Assembly (NCBI GenBank): GCA_037577475.1
Contig: CM075195.1
Span: 28,321,399-28,385,398 of the forward strand
Reading direction: 5' to 3'
DNA length: 64,000 bases
Origin: Chaunax sp. Z400
Lineage: Eukaryota; Chordata; Actinopteri; Lophiiformes; Chaunacidae
Part shown: in pieces, positions 1 through 12,175 of the stretch
Numbering within the stretch: the first letter of the stretch is position 1
Layout: the number at the start of each line of letters is the position of its first letter
Program-made: the position numbers and the translations under genes
Notes under the pieces: generated by a model
Told to the model about the DNA's origin: nothing
Seen by the model: only the letters and a program-made list of their open reading frames with translations
Databases searched by the model: none

Positions 1-172
1 ACACACACAGACAGACACACACAGACACACACACACACACACAGACAGACACACACAGACACACACACACACACACAGACACACACACACACACAGACAC
101 ACACACACACAGACACACACACACACAGACACACACACACACAGACAGACACACACACTCTCTCTCTCTCTC
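1..172. repeat. CA/CAGACA microsatellite with CT tail
   Basis: Compound microsatellite of CA runs interrupted by CAGACA units, ending in a short CT run near 158-172. It is cut by the window edge. Seen directly; no function is implied. Confidence 0.95.
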
Positions 173-189
173 CAGGTTCAGAGTGAAAC

Positions 190-545
190 TGTTAGGAGTA
201 AAGCAGCTTGAGGCAAATGTCCCATGCAGAAGTCAGAGAAGATAATTCATTCGGATGGGTGGCGGTTGGATGAAAATGTCAATGATGTCAGAGCCAATAT
301 GTGGAACACTAGTGTGTAACAAGTAGAGTGTGAACGCAATGTGAAGCTGAGTATGACGGCACATCTTACTGTCTGAATAATGCGATCTTTAAACAGCAGG
401 AAAAACACTGAGAGTGACCTCAGACCAGGTTTTGGTTTGTCAAATCTTCAATCCCTTCAATGATTCAATGATGAAGGTTCAAAGTGCCAACAGTGTTCCT
501 GACCACGCCTCATTTTATGATCAACATGCCCACAGATTCACTACT
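190..545. repeat. hAT-like interspersed repeat remnant, copy 1
   Basis: This stretch shares a series of blocks with 16330-16610: an 'aataatgc...ctttaaacagca' block, a 'caaagtgccaac' block and 'gaccac.cctca.tttatga.caacatgcc'. Two diverged copies in one window show an interspersed family. The copy at 16 kb begins with the 'gggccctatttta' end known from fish hAT-type elements, so class II is my inference. No coding potential is seen. Confidence 0.5.
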
Positions 546-905
546 TATGCAACGTGGCCACTGGTCTTGAAAGCAACCTTTGCCTCTTTAGCCCAGAGGA
601 CACAACGTCCATGATTCCCAAAAACCTCTCCCGATATGTGATTGTGAGGATGCCTTTTGAGGATGCCCCTTTCATACTCAGTCATGATACCATCACCTGG
701 AATCAGTTCAACTCTTTACCTGTGGAACCGTCCAATCAGGTGTTTTTTTGCACCACACAACTTTTCCAAGTCTTTTGTTGCTCCTGTCCCAACTTTTTTG
801 AGACACGTTGCTGACATAAAATTCCGAGTAGCTTTAGACATTTTGTCTTTATACTGTTTTCAATTGAACTGAAAGTCGAAAAGGATTCAGAAAATGTATT
901 CATTA
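546..905. repeat. Probable DNA-transposon end fragment
   Basis: Non-coding sequence with the phrases 'cttttccaagtcttttgttg' and 'tcctgtcccaacttttttga', which I recognise as the terminal part of a widespread fish DNA-transposon family. No transposase frame survives. The family name is not assigned. Confidence 0.4.
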
Positions 906-933
906 TTCATGTTTTACAGAGGATCTCAATATA

Positions 934-1989
934 CACTCCTAGACAAAAATGAGGCAACCTCTTTTCATCATATTTTGTGTAATTACTCTTTGTTTTATTG
1001 AAAAAAGGTAAAATATGTGACGATAAAATGCAAAAACATGTGATATGTGTCAGTCTAAGCATGTTTGTTACAAAGTTACAATTCCACAAAGACAATTCCA
1101 ACATGATTTTTGCTGTTCTTCATGCTCTAAAGTGAATTGGATTATTTGCCCATACTTAAACCTGTGTCTATGTGTGCAGGATTTAAAGTGAATCAAGCAA
1201 ACTGTCAGACTAGTTGACTAAGTCTGTGCCTAAATCCTGACCTACATGACTAAACATTACTCATCTCCTCTTCATCTCTGTGATCTCTGTGTTGTCACAC
1301 TGTGTCTGATGAAGGACGATGTTATCTTTGTTTTCAAATGTCTTCAGAAGCATCTGAATCTGATGAACCTGTTAAAGTTAAAATCACTCTGTGTACCGAT
1401 GCTCAGAACGATGTCTTCATAGGTCAGGTGATAAACACAACCCAGAATGTCTCTCCATCACTGAGAAACACGGAGGAGGTGGAATTATGTTTTCTGCATC
1501 TGGTGTTAGCGAGCTGTGGTGATATAAAAAACCCATTAATGCAAAGTAGTTCCAAAGATATCACATAAAGAGTTGCTTCCAATCCTGAACAAGTTTTTAA
1601 GTGGGGGAAAAAAGGCCATTTTTCAGCAACATATCGAACCAGAACACAGTCATAGTTTGAGCACCATTCTGTTTTGGTCTGTCACCAGATTTTAACCCCT
1701 TAGAGAATATATGGGTTCATATCATGGCAGAGAATTTGGGGCCACTGATAAGTTGTGTGAAGCAGTCAGAGATGAATGGAGCAGCATTGATGCAGCAAAC
1801 TGTAAAAGGCTTTCAGACAGCAGGGAAGGGGAAAGGCTCAAATGTATCCTGCAGCCAGACAATGATCTCATATTTTATAACACTGTCGCTTATTTCATTT
1901 GCATTTGCTAAATTAAAAAAGTAAATATTAAAAAAATGGGATAAATCGTGTTTACTTCATTTTTTGTTGTGTTTTTTTACCCAGGAGTG
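934..1989 (+). mobile_element. Degenerate Tc1/mariner-like transposon with both ends
   Basis: The left end begins CACTCCTAGACAAAAA after a TA dinucleotide (932-933). The right end is the inverted form (CACTCCTGGGTAAAAA on the minus strand) followed by TA (1990-1991), as expected for Tc1/mariner TA duplication. Inside, fragments of a DDE transposase are readable in shifting frames: a KHGGGGIMFSASGV-like block near 1465-1510 and SPDFNPLENIWV at about 1686-1721, the usual catalytic-aspartate box of the family. Stops and frameshifts make it dead. It lies in the intron before the penultimate myt1 exon. Confidence 0.8.
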
Positions 1990-2096
1990 TAGAATATCAC
2001 CCGACTTGCTCTTAAATTTCTTTAAAGGTTCATTTCTATTTGTAATTTATACCAAAAGTGGTCCCCTTATAGAAACCCTGTTGCTGTGTGTCACAG

Positions 2097-2252
2097 ATCT
2101 CCTCCATGGAGAAGAACCTGAAGAACATTGAGCACGAGAACAAGATGATTGAGGAGCAGAACGAGGCTCTGTTCATGGAGCTGTCTGGTCTCAGCCGCGC
2201 TCTGATCCGCAGCCTGGCTAACATACGCCTGCCACACATGGTGAGTTACAGT

Positions 2253-2294
<42 letters not shown>

Positions 2295-2550
2295 TTTTGA
2301 TTGATTAAGTGTGTTTGCTTCAAGGTGAATCTCGTGCGTTTAACCAGCACATAGCCGCTATTTGCCTGCTCTTCTCAGTTGAGACTGGTTGTTGTTTGTA
2401 CCACAACAGGAGCCAATCACTGAGCAGAACTTCGACAGCTACATAAACACCCTGACCGACATGTACACCAACAAGGACTGCTTCCAGAGCCCCGAGAACA
2501 AGGCTCTGCTGGAGAGCATCAACAAAGCTGTGAAGGGCATCAAAGTCTGA
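2097..2550 (+). CDS. myt1: MYT1-family zinc-finger transcription factor, last two exons (partial)
   Basis: Two coding exons, 2097-2240 (48 codons, phase 0, acceptor TCACAG, donor GTGAGT) and 2410-2550 (46 codons plus TGA). The first encodes the leucine/glutamate-rich coiled coil with the block SSMEKNLKNIEHENKMIEEQ and then SLANIRLPHM; the second encodes the conserved terminal block with EQNFDSYINTLTDMYTN and ends KAVKGIKV. This is the C-terminal coiled coil of the MYT1/MYT1L/ST18 family, neural CCHC zinc-finger regulators; the zinc fingers would lie upstream of the window. Paralogue choice rests on context: MYT1 sits beside PCMTD2 in human, whereas ST18 sits beside PCMTD1. Family assignment is firm, paralogue moderately so. 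Confidence 0.88.
2254..2292. repeat. CA microsatellite in myt1 last intron
   Basis: About 19 uninterrupted CA units starting 13 bp after the splice donor of the penultimate myt1 exon. Confidence 0.95.
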
Positions 2551-2554
2551 GGCT

Positions 2555-2609
2555 CAACACACACACACACATACACACACATAGACACACACACACACAC
2601 ACACACACA
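2555..2609. repeat. CA microsatellite directly after myt1 stop
   Basis: CA run with small interruptions beginning a few bases after the TGA, so it would be transcribed as the start of the 3' UTR. Confidence 0.9.
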
Positions 2610-3125
2610 GAGGAGTAGCAGGAGGTGGAGATGGAGTGACAGGGAGATGAAGGAGAGATGTTGAAACACTCAACACAATATATTGAAATATAATTAAAAA
2701 ACAAAAAGGGAATTCAGGTTTTTTAAATAAACGGCAATTTAAAAAAAACAACAACCCAGGGAGCACTGTGTTTGAAGAAAAGTGACGCGGACCAAAATCC
2801 ACACCATGCTGCTGCTGGGATTCGGAGGATGACACAGATCTTTCAGCCAGAATGGATGGAAAAGAAGAATAATGTTACTAGAAACTGTATCTGGGGGTTT
2901 AATGTGCTGTATGTTTACCTGTTGTCTCTTTTGTGTCATTAACTGTTTTTGGAGAGTTTCACTGTTGATCAGTTCGACGGAAATGTGGAGGAACATGAAC
3001 ACGGGACTGTTTACAGGAGCTCGGCTGCATAGAGTCGACGCTGATGAGCCGAGGGCTCTCAGTGTTGTCCTGTAACGTAACGCTGTGACGAGTGTGTGTG
3101 TGTTCAGAAGCTCTCTGATTCATGA

Positions 3126-3205
<80 letters not shown>
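3126..3205. repeat. Long CA microsatellite in myt1 3' UTR
   Basis: About 40 perfect CA units. The minus-strand open frame across it is only the repeat. Confidence 0.95.
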
Positions 3206-3206
<1 letters not shown>

Positions 3207-6200
3207 GGCAATATGAAGCATGCACTAAACTGAATTTGGTGTGCTTCGTGGGATTACTGCTGTCAACAGCACAGTGTTGAAAGATACTCCTCAAGCCAGG
3301 TCATGAGACAGATCCAGGAACAGTTTAGGATGTTTCTTTTTTCATGAGAGATCATGATTTGAGAAGAAGCAGATAAACCCTTCTCCTTTTTTCACTGAAA
3401 TAATAATAGTAATAGTGTGCATACATTTCAAATTCAGTTTGTCATATCAATAGTATTTATCAACATAGGAATTGCACTTCATTTCCATTAATAGGTTTAT
3501 GGTACAATTATTATTGTTATATATGAATTATTTAAAATTGTGAACTTTTAAATTGTAACTTATTGCCTTTTATGTTATTGAGGTTTATTTATTTGAAGCA
3601 ATCTATTTATTAACTTTGTTTTCTTAACACTCACAAAAAAATACATCTTTACTGATGACTATGGTCAAAGCCACGTCTTTGATCAATACTTTAAGAATCG
3701 ATATAAATAATTGACGAGGCATATTTTGTTTTGAGTACTTTTTGAAAACCTTTTTAAGTGGAAATGTTTTATAACTGACAAAATTTTAATAATTTTACAA
3801 AAAACTTGTTTTGGGGTTGTTTGTTCTCCTCTCTGTTTATTTTCTTTTTTGTTTTTGCTACATTCAGAACCTAATTGCTGAGAAGAAAAAAAAAAGAAAT
3901 TATGTATTTATTATTTATTTAATATGACAGAATTTGACTGATATGGCTGTATATGTATTTTGTTATTTATGTACGTGATGTGACGGTTGAGTCTGAGTAG
4001 TCTTAAAGATCCACTGCTAATATTTAAATAAAGAAAGAAAATCAATACAAACACTGTTTGATTACTTAGGCTTATACCTTAGACAAACCAGCAGCTGATT
4101 GTAAAGACAAAAACACAACAAAAGCAATCACTGTTCTGTTGCTATCTGGTCTCTGTGTGTTTGCTTTTGTCAGGTAAACCAAGAAAAGTTTGAAAATGTT
4201 ACCTCTCCTAAGCGCTTTGTAGCGGCCAGTACTGGCTCACCCTAGACCTCTGTAATGTACCATAGATGCTTCAAATGATTTGGATTTCTTTGTTCTTATT
4301 TCTTCTTTTCATCAGCACAATGGTACACATATGGAGCTCTGTTCCAGCCGTGGTTTAAGCTGGACGTATGGGTCTAAAACACACAGCGACATATCCAAAC
4401 CTTGAGGATTCTGTAGGATGGCCTAACTTCTTTCACATAAACATACACACCCTTGTAGCCTTACTCTAGATTTTAATTTTATGATGCACAAAGTGCCACT
4501 AAATTTCTGCAATGTAACAATGTCTGGTCCTGGGAAGAGACCATAGCATCAAGAGAGTGGTGATTGTTTCAGATGCCTTTATTTCTCTGCCAAGATGGCC
4601 ATTATTACACTATATATACATTCTGTATAAATAGATTTTAAAGATACTATATATATGAATATAAACATACATATATTTTTCCAGTGTAATTGTTGCTCTT
4701 CTTCTCATGTATTACCTTATCAAAGGATGACGGGCTGTCTAGAAGAGATCTGAGGGGTGTTATCAATAGGAGGCAGTTACACCTTATTTAATGTCACTAA
4801 GACCTGCTGAACTGTGGCTTTAAACATAAATACCATTCATTCAAGCTGAAGGCAAAAGTGGGTGTTGACGATACAACATTTTGAAAGTGTTTTCATAGCT
4901 TTCTTCTTTTTTTCCCTTTCCTTTGTCTGTCCAGAAATGTCAAACATCTACTGTATGTTCTACTACTGAATCTGAGAAATGACTGTCAATTTGAAACTAG
5001 ATGGTTTGTTCCTAAGTGTCATGTGAGTTCATGTATAGTTAAAAAAAGATGATGCCTCTGAATAATGTTCTGCACATAGTGTTTGGCAACATTGTGCAGC
5101 TATTGTATTGTTTCTGGTAAGGCCTGCTCACTATGAGCCCATTCTCTCTAATGTTGAAACGAGCAAGTAGACACATTAGTGTAACCTGCCTCTGAGTGAT
5201 CTGTTGCAGCTACTGTGGTGTACAGTATGATACTATTGTGTAACTCTGATGTCAAAGGCATGTTGTAAATGTGCTTTATAGCCAATGTAGAATGAAACTC
5301 CTTTGTGCACTTTCTGAATAATCGTCTAAGATGCCAGCATTGAGTCTCAACTTGTAAAAACCCCAATAGATCACGAGCAATAGCAAGTTTCACCCCCCCA
5401 CCCCCACTGAAGGGTGCATTACATCACGAAGCATTGACACACCTGTTTGTTGCTGTTCACGTACAATCAGATGCTGTCAAAGCTCTAAAATGTATCCAAA
5501 AGAAGCAGTATTTTCTTTTCCAAACAGAAACCAAAAGAGATTGACAGGAAGCAGAGTTTGGTTCTCAGGTGACCGGGAAGAGCTGCTAAAGCAGAACAGA
5601 GCAGTGCCACAGGTCAGCCAGTCAGCTGAGGCTAGAGGCGATAGCAGCGGCTGGATCAAGGCCTCGTGTGAAATGAGCTGAGTGTGTGGGAGTGGGAAAT
5701 TGATTTGCCAGGCTACACAAGCTCCCCCTTGTTTTAGGAGGAGGCGTTTGTTGCATAAATATGTGTCCGTCACTCAAAAGAATGTCAATGCTTTTTATGA
5801 CTTTTCAACCCTCCCGACCCCCCTTTCTTCATGTCTTGTGTAACCTTTCCTCAGGAAAGATGGTTTTAATGCATTTGGTTAACAAAGTAGCGTACTCTTC
5901 CTCTCTTGAAATGCACGAGAATTCTACCCAAGAGTGTTAAGACTGCAAATAATCTCCCAACTTATTTGATATGGCATGACCCCTTTTAAACTGCTTGATG
6001 AAATTGTCTACTGAAGTATGTAAATGAATAACACTGAGGCCATGAAAGCATAGTGTTTTCAAAAAATGTCAGCTGAGAAAGCTAAAGCAGCCTACGCTTG
6101 GTTTTGTGCCCACAAACTGTGTGTTTTCTAATTTCCATAAAAGTGACGGAGGTTTATTTTAAATAGCAAATGAAATTAAAAGACAAACTGGTTAGAGTGC

Positions 6201-7350
6201 AGTTTTCTAAAGCACCTGGAGTTCAAATGAATTTACCGTCATAACACTTTCAGGGAAACCAGCCCAGACCAAAATCCAGCTGTATTTAAGAGGGGGAGGC
6301 AAAGCTTTGCATCCTGGTTTCATGTTTTGACTCACCCGCTGCACAGATATGGACTCATAAAAAGAAATGTCTAGTTGAGTGACACTTTTCATCAAGCTGA
6401 GCAGAACCAAAAGCCCTCCTGCCCTCCCCCCTCCCTGCTGTAGCTACAGGCTGTGTGGTCTTATCATGTGTGCCTTTCTCACTCCACGCATTTCAAGATA
6501 TTGTATGTTTACACTTGGCAAACCTGGTGCAAATACAGCTGAAAACATTTGGTCTGGATCTCTTAACTAGTACTTTTGGGGAACATGGGGCGAGGGTCGC
6601 AATGTTAAGGGAAATAAATGTGTCTTTTACATGCAAGTAGAGGCCATTTTTTTTTGACAGAGATACAAAACAAGAAGCTTTTTTGGGCTAAAGAAACTGT
6701 GATCTCATTCTGTTGATTCAGGTACCAAAACTGCATGAACAGTTTCTGTGAAGGAATCTTAAGATCATCATCATCCCTAGATAATGCGTCGGCGTGCAGG
6801 GCATTATTTTGAACAAGATGGAAGTCTCTGTACATATTTGTATTAAGAAGAACAGTGTTATTGTTGTTGTATTGCAGATGAGCTGAAAATGGTTTTAAAA
6901 AGTTTGTGACAAAGAAAAAAAAATCCACAGCCAAGGGTTGTCCTGCTAGCACATTTTTACAGAGATGAGCTATTTTTACTGCTGATTTTCTAGGCATTGA
7001 TATTGATATCCTTTTAAAAAAGTACAAAACTTCCAAAATTACAAGCACTTCCACAACGATAGATTGTATGGTCATTTTTGTTACTTTTGTAGACATGGTC
7101 ATTCCTTTGCTACTGCACCATTTTGTAAAGTGGGACAGGCCTTGGCTGTGTTTCCTCTGGGTCTCATGTTTTTGTTTTTGTTTTTTTCGTTTGGGAAGTA
7201 AAACACTGTAGATGGGCCGAATTTGTGACTGTGTGTTTGTGTAATTGTGTACATGTTCCCCTGTTGCTGTGTCAGTGTTAAAAACCAGAGAAGTGATGTC
7301 AGTTATTGTGGGGGTATGAACCATTTTAAATGTAATCTATGAAAAACACA

Positions 7351-7356
7351 AATAAA
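7351..7356 (+). terminator. Candidate distal poly(A) signal of myt1
   Basis: Perfect AATAAA on the sense strand; an alternative proximal AATAAA lies at 4027-4032. Confidence 0.45.
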
Positions 7357-7380
7357 GAATCATAGATAAGTATGACTCTT

Positions 7381-10300
7381 CTAAAGGCAGTCATGTGTCT
7401 GATGCTCTTGTGTGTCTGTTTGTGACTTTTATAAAGTCAACCTGGCCCTCGTTGCTAAGTGACGATTTTTTTTTTTTTTACTGGTCTCCACTTTGGGACA
7501 GGTTTGAGGATTAAGATTTAAGATTAGTTAATGCATTAGGGCGGGCATTATGTCAATGGTCTTCACAAGTAGAGAAAGACAAGTATGTGTGTGTGTGCGT
7601 GTGATAGATACTGTGAATCATGCATTGCAGTGACATGTAAATAAATAAACTGCAGCACACTGTATGTACTCTCACATGACTCACACTGCCGTCTGCCCTG
7701 GTGAACAAAATGGGTACTTCAGTGTTCCATCAACAAGCAACATGCAGCTCCATGTAGTTCTTATGTTGAACAGCAGTGACATCTGGTGGACAGAGTCAAA
7801 CATGTAGAACCACTGAAAATAATAAAGTAATTATCATTGATAATTGTTTTGATTTGGGACAATCCTCACATGATCTTACTCCCAGAACTCTGTGAACTTT
7901 TCAAGTCTGTAATTAATGCTGTCACAGCAGTGTGTGCATAGAATCCAAACGGTTAAGTTTTATTTAGTGAGAATGAATTACACCCTCTTTAAATTCTCTA
8001 TGTGCAGCTCTCAGAGTTCCTGAACATAAACTGGACAGACCTTAGAGAGGGCCAACAGCCCAGACACATATTATAAAATCTGCTCAAATAAATATGATGT
8101 GTTGGTCTGAAGGGAGAGAGGGAGAGAGGGAGAGAGGGCAGAGCCACCGCGCTGCTGGGAGGCAGCAGCCTGTCTAATGAGGTCGTTTCCCACGTATCTT
8201 CTGTTGACTCATTTCAACCTGCACACAAACTGATCTTTTCTTTTCCACTCCATTCAAAGTGATGTACCACGCAGCATGAGAATGCAGCATAAAGAAAATA
8301 AATGACAAATCCTCCTCTTGTAATGGAACTAAGAAATCACTGTGTGTGAAAGGACTTGTTCTGTAAAACATTCCTAACAGAGGACTTCTGATAGGATATG
8401 GGACTTTTTAAATGGTTGTGGGTTCATTTGTGCAGTTGAGACATGTTTGCTGCTCCGACAGGCCCACACTGAACTAAAGGACATGGTGTCAACTCTTTTC
8501 TTCTGTCACCTTAGTCTCTGTGCCTTTTCAGGGTACTACTAGTCCTACAGCACATATAAAAAAATACTTGAAAAAAATGCAGATTGATCAGTAAACGTCT
8601 GCTATGTCTTCTAGTGATGATTTGTAAAACCGTTTTCATGAAGAAAAAAAAAAGCTCAAACCCACCCGGCTTTGGGGTTACTGCAGTTTTTACCTCAGTA
8701 AAATTCCAAGTCTTGGTATACTTCAAGTACCATCAGAATGTTCATTGTTCTTCTAAATACAATGGCCATAAAGGTTTTCTATTCTGTTCTATTCTATTTT
8801 TACAGATTGAAAACGGTTTTCATGAAATCCATTTAATCACAGTTTTTCAGCAGCCTGTCATATGTTTGAATGGAGCTTTCAGGGTTTTCTCGCTGTGAGT
8901 TGGCATTTTCAGCCCTACTAAATAAGTATTTGTTAGTAAATACTTAAATACTACTATGTACTAGTATGTAGCACTGTGTCTCTGTGAGGTTCCTCTTATT
9001 GAGCTATTTTAATAACATCCACTTTTTGATTGCCTCTCTTTTACCTTGACTGATTCTACTACTACGAGATTCTTCTACTACTACTACTATCAAAAATTCT
9101 ACTGAATAAATATTTCGTTGTATGTAAATAAGAACTACTATGTCTTAGTCTGGCTGCTCTTCAGCTATTTTTAATGTCTTTAAAATAATATTTAATTTAA
9201 TGTCAATGTTCAATTTCATCCTCTCTCAGAGTATCTCTACCAACTCGAATACTATTACTATTACTACTACTTCTCCAGGCCTTGCAGAAATAGTCTCTCC
9301 TTCACTGACGCACACATAGCATGTAGCCTATGAGCATCACGCACACTCAAAATTGATGGAAGCCTCTTGCGGTCTGGATTTGTACCGGGGTCACCCCTGC
9401 TTTAAATCTTTTAAATGACATAGATAACCTGAATGTATTATGAAAAAAAGAAAAACTGAAACCCAGAAATGTAAAACTCTGGAAGATGCTCTAATGTTGG
9501 TAATTAAAGACCCTGGCCCTGTATTTTGGGAAACCCCAGTTAAAAAGATTTGGACATTTCCCTGAAAGGTTCCCGTCTAACTGAGTCCTGTCTCATGTAT
9601 GTTTATGTATCTGAAGCACAAGGCCACCAAGATTCACCAGGGATTCATCAGCGTTACCCGTGCTGATAGCTGGTTAACACCTCAGTTAACAGATCAACCA
9701 ACAAGGCAAAGCTGACAGCTGCTCTGGTTCACTGTGTGTTGGGACCCCAGACCCATCTTATCCTGACTTTGGTTCTTTAATAGAAACATATCATTCCTAT
9801 GCAATAATGTCTGTACAGGAATGGTTATGTTACCTTTACAAGTGACAAGCAAACCATGTATATTGTAAGGTGCAGAATGTAATGTGCAGTTTGTCTATGA
9901 AAACCTATTCTTCGAAGGACGCGGCTGCTGAATTGAAACACAGGTTTTAGTTTGTCACAATAATAATACTGACAATCTACCTATAACCTATTTTAAAGTC
10001 TCTACATTAGTCACATGTTAGTTTTCATACTGATTTTAACATTTTTTTAATAAGGCAATATATGGCCTTGCACCAGACTATATCTCAGAAATGCTTCTGG
10101 CTTATGAACCAGGTCGTGGTGGTTCTTCTCTTGTAGCTGCCACTCAAAGCACATGAAAAACATTGTTTCAGTCTTGAAATGGTGGATTGGTCTTTACATA
10201 TATTTGAACTTCTTTTATTTCATTAATCAATTGCACAAGTATTCAGTTTGAATTGCATTTGAATTGTTTTAAAAGTGCTATATAAATAAAATTTGATTTA

Positions 10301-11200
10301 ATTGATCTGTCCCAGTATGTGTGACAGTGGACCAGTATGAATTATACCAGGAGCAAGAAGCTGAAACAACTAAACAGAGTTCAGACATCATTAATCTTAT
10401 TATTAAGACATGTGCTTTAATTTCCTACTGTGACATGTTATGTTGTGGCATAAAGTCAAAGAAAGATGAGGAGACTTTAGTTTGCAGTCGACGGGATCAT
10501 TTACTGTCAGTTCAACATCATCTTCCAAACATGACACATGACATGATCGACACAATAGTGACTCTGCTGCAGTTTTATACCCATCAATACACATGTCAAT
10601 ACACACGTCACGTTCTTTTTGGTCTGCAATACACACTCATGGTTTACATATCACTCTGGCTCCATGACTGGTCTGCATATCTTCCACAGAAGGTTACAAC
10701 AACATATCTTATTATGTCTTCATTTGTGTGGTTAGAACAACATGTTATTGAAGGATTGAGAGTTCAAACAAGAACTTCTTGAACCACTGTGTTAATACAT
10801 CCCATAATTAAACACATTTGTAGGTTATAAATTTTCATTTATTATTGTATAATTTATTTAATTTGAAATCTATTAAACTGGATTTTCCCTAATTTTCCTC
10901 ATTTTTTGTGTGACTGATATTTGTAAATAATGTTGAATAACATGGCAGCAAACCACAGACTCGGTGGTAAAATCATCTCTGCCCTGTTGGCTCATTATTT
11001 CAGGAACTCTTTAACAATAAAGTGACAGTAAGTCTGTCTGGGATCAGGCTAGTTTCTCGTTTATTTGATAAGCTTGCTTTATGAAACAGGCCTCGGTGTC
11101 TGTTGGCCGGAGTTACGTAAAAAATAACTTATAAAGACACACAAACACCTGGAGCGCATTAAACATTCTGACATGAATAAAGTTAGTCCGTCTTTAATGG
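7381..11200. other. Intergenic region between myt1 and pcmtd2
   Basis: No gene recognised. It holds a GA-rich tract (about 8115-8145), CTA/ACT trinucleotide patches (about 9055-9095 and 9250-9280) and a LINE fragment listed separately. The 153-codon open frame at 10321-10782 has no recognisable domain and sits next to that LINE fragment. Confidence 0.6.
10040..10300 (+). mobile_element. 3' fragment of a non-LTR retrotransposon (LINE)
   Basis: The plus strand reads AIYGLAPDYISEMLLAYEPG, matching the C-terminal region common to many fish LINE polyproteins (usual form: ALHGLAP.YI.(D/E)(L/M)L). It stops after about 35 residues and ends in a 'gtgctatataaataaaatttgattta' type 3' tail. A 5'-truncated dead copy. 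Confidence 0.65.
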
Positions 11201-11219
11201 TGTTACATATAGTGTTACA

Positions 11220-12175
11220 AATATACGCTCCCATTGTTTTTAATAACAACATGCGGTCTGATCCCGTCCCAGAGTGTAGAATGTAGGTCACGTTGCTTTG
11301 CATATATTACGTCTGACGTCAGAGCGTCAGCTGGCCGAATGTTTACATCCAGCAGTGGTGTGTTTCTGACTGGATCTTCCAACAACAAAAGGCTGAACAG
11401 CAGGAAGACGCTAAGGTAGAGAACCCCAGTCGGCATTTTCATAACATATAACATCGTCTTCATCTGGCGTCGACATGAAGGCGTTGGGAACCAGTGGTTT
11501 GACTGGAAACCAGTAGCATAGCTCTTATCATTGCGTCTCGATCTTCCTTCTCTACCAGCGAGGACTTAATGCGTTTTTTATGTGTGTTTGCGTTGACCTC
11601 ACCACCGCATGACAGTCTGTAATAGCTGTAATATTTAGTTGGGTTGATTAAGCTACGTGATGGTTAGCTTGGAGGGTTCCAGTTTTAGTACACTACCATT
11701 CAAGCTAACAAAGTGGATCACCTGAATGGCGCAAATAGCAGCCGCAAAAGCGTGCAGTAGCCTCTGCGGTGAAATAAAAGCTGCTGTTAGAGGTCGTGTC
11801 TTTTGACGCTAATTAAACCTATGTACGAATGGAAGCGATGGTCAGATGAGTTGAATCGGTGAATGCGTGTGAGGATTAAATGAGGATTTTACAGGAAGTG
11901 TGCACCACAGATCAGTGGTGTGCGTCCTACGAGCCTACTAAACCTCGGTTTGTTTCAATGTGAGTTACAGCCCCCCCACCCGTTCATGTGCACTAACATC
12001 CTACTGAGGCCGTTTATTATAGCAGTACGTTCATGTGCTGTCCGAACAATCGGAAAAACCAGCCCCAAATGGACAAAATTCGCGTGAACGCCGCCTCAAG
12101 CATAAACAAGAACTTTTTGATGCACTTCTTGATGACTTTGACGTCATAGATGCAGAAATATGGCGGAAGAAAGTA
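11220..12175 (+). promoter_or_regulatory. pcmtd2: Probable pcmtd2 promoter/5' region with two CRE sites
   Basis: Relatively CpG-containing sequence upstream of the first coding exon. It has perfect CRE octamers TGACGTCA at 11314-11321 and 12139-12146, the binding site for CREB/ATF factors. Possible 5' UTR donors are AAG|GTAGAG near 11415 and AAA|GTAAGT at 12171. The promoter role is inferred from position and motifs; no transcription start can be fixed from sequence alone. Confidence 0.4.
12035..12171 (+). other. Possible upstream exon with a protein-like open frame
   Basis: An open frame encodes a charged segment containing RRLKHKQELFDALLDDFDV followed by IDAEIWRKK and a good donor (GTAAGT). 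Its composition looks like coding DNA, but it cannot be joined to the pcmtd2 ATG exon as a known product and I do not recognise the peptide. It could be a 5' UTR exon, an upstream ORF or a domesticated/fossil transposon piece. Confidence 0.25.

Larger units (their letters stand above)
2551..7380 (+). other. myt1: Probable myt1 3' UTR
   Basis: AT-rich sequence without convincing open frames follows the stop. Canonical AATAAA hexamers occur at 4027-4032 and 7351-7356, either of which could define the transcript end; the second gives a ~4.8 kb UTR. No other gene or transposon is recognisable here. The extent is inferred only from signals. Confidence 0.5.

Noticed and set aside
2097..2550. Assignment of the first gene to st18 or myt1l
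   Set aside because: The C-terminal coiled coil alone fits all three paralogues; the PCMTD2-type neighbour favours myt1, but this is not decisive.
2959..3294. 111-codon minus-strand frame across a CA repeat
   Set aside because: Mostly a VCVCVC run from the microsatellite.
6605..7324. 239-codon minus-strand frame as a gene
   Set aside because: It lies within the probable myt1 3' UTR, is low complexity (Lys/Phe/His rich) and has no recognisable motif.
10321..10782. 153-codon plus-strand frame as a gene
   Set aside because: It directly follows a LINE tail, has no recognisable domain or splice structure, and its composition is ordinary.
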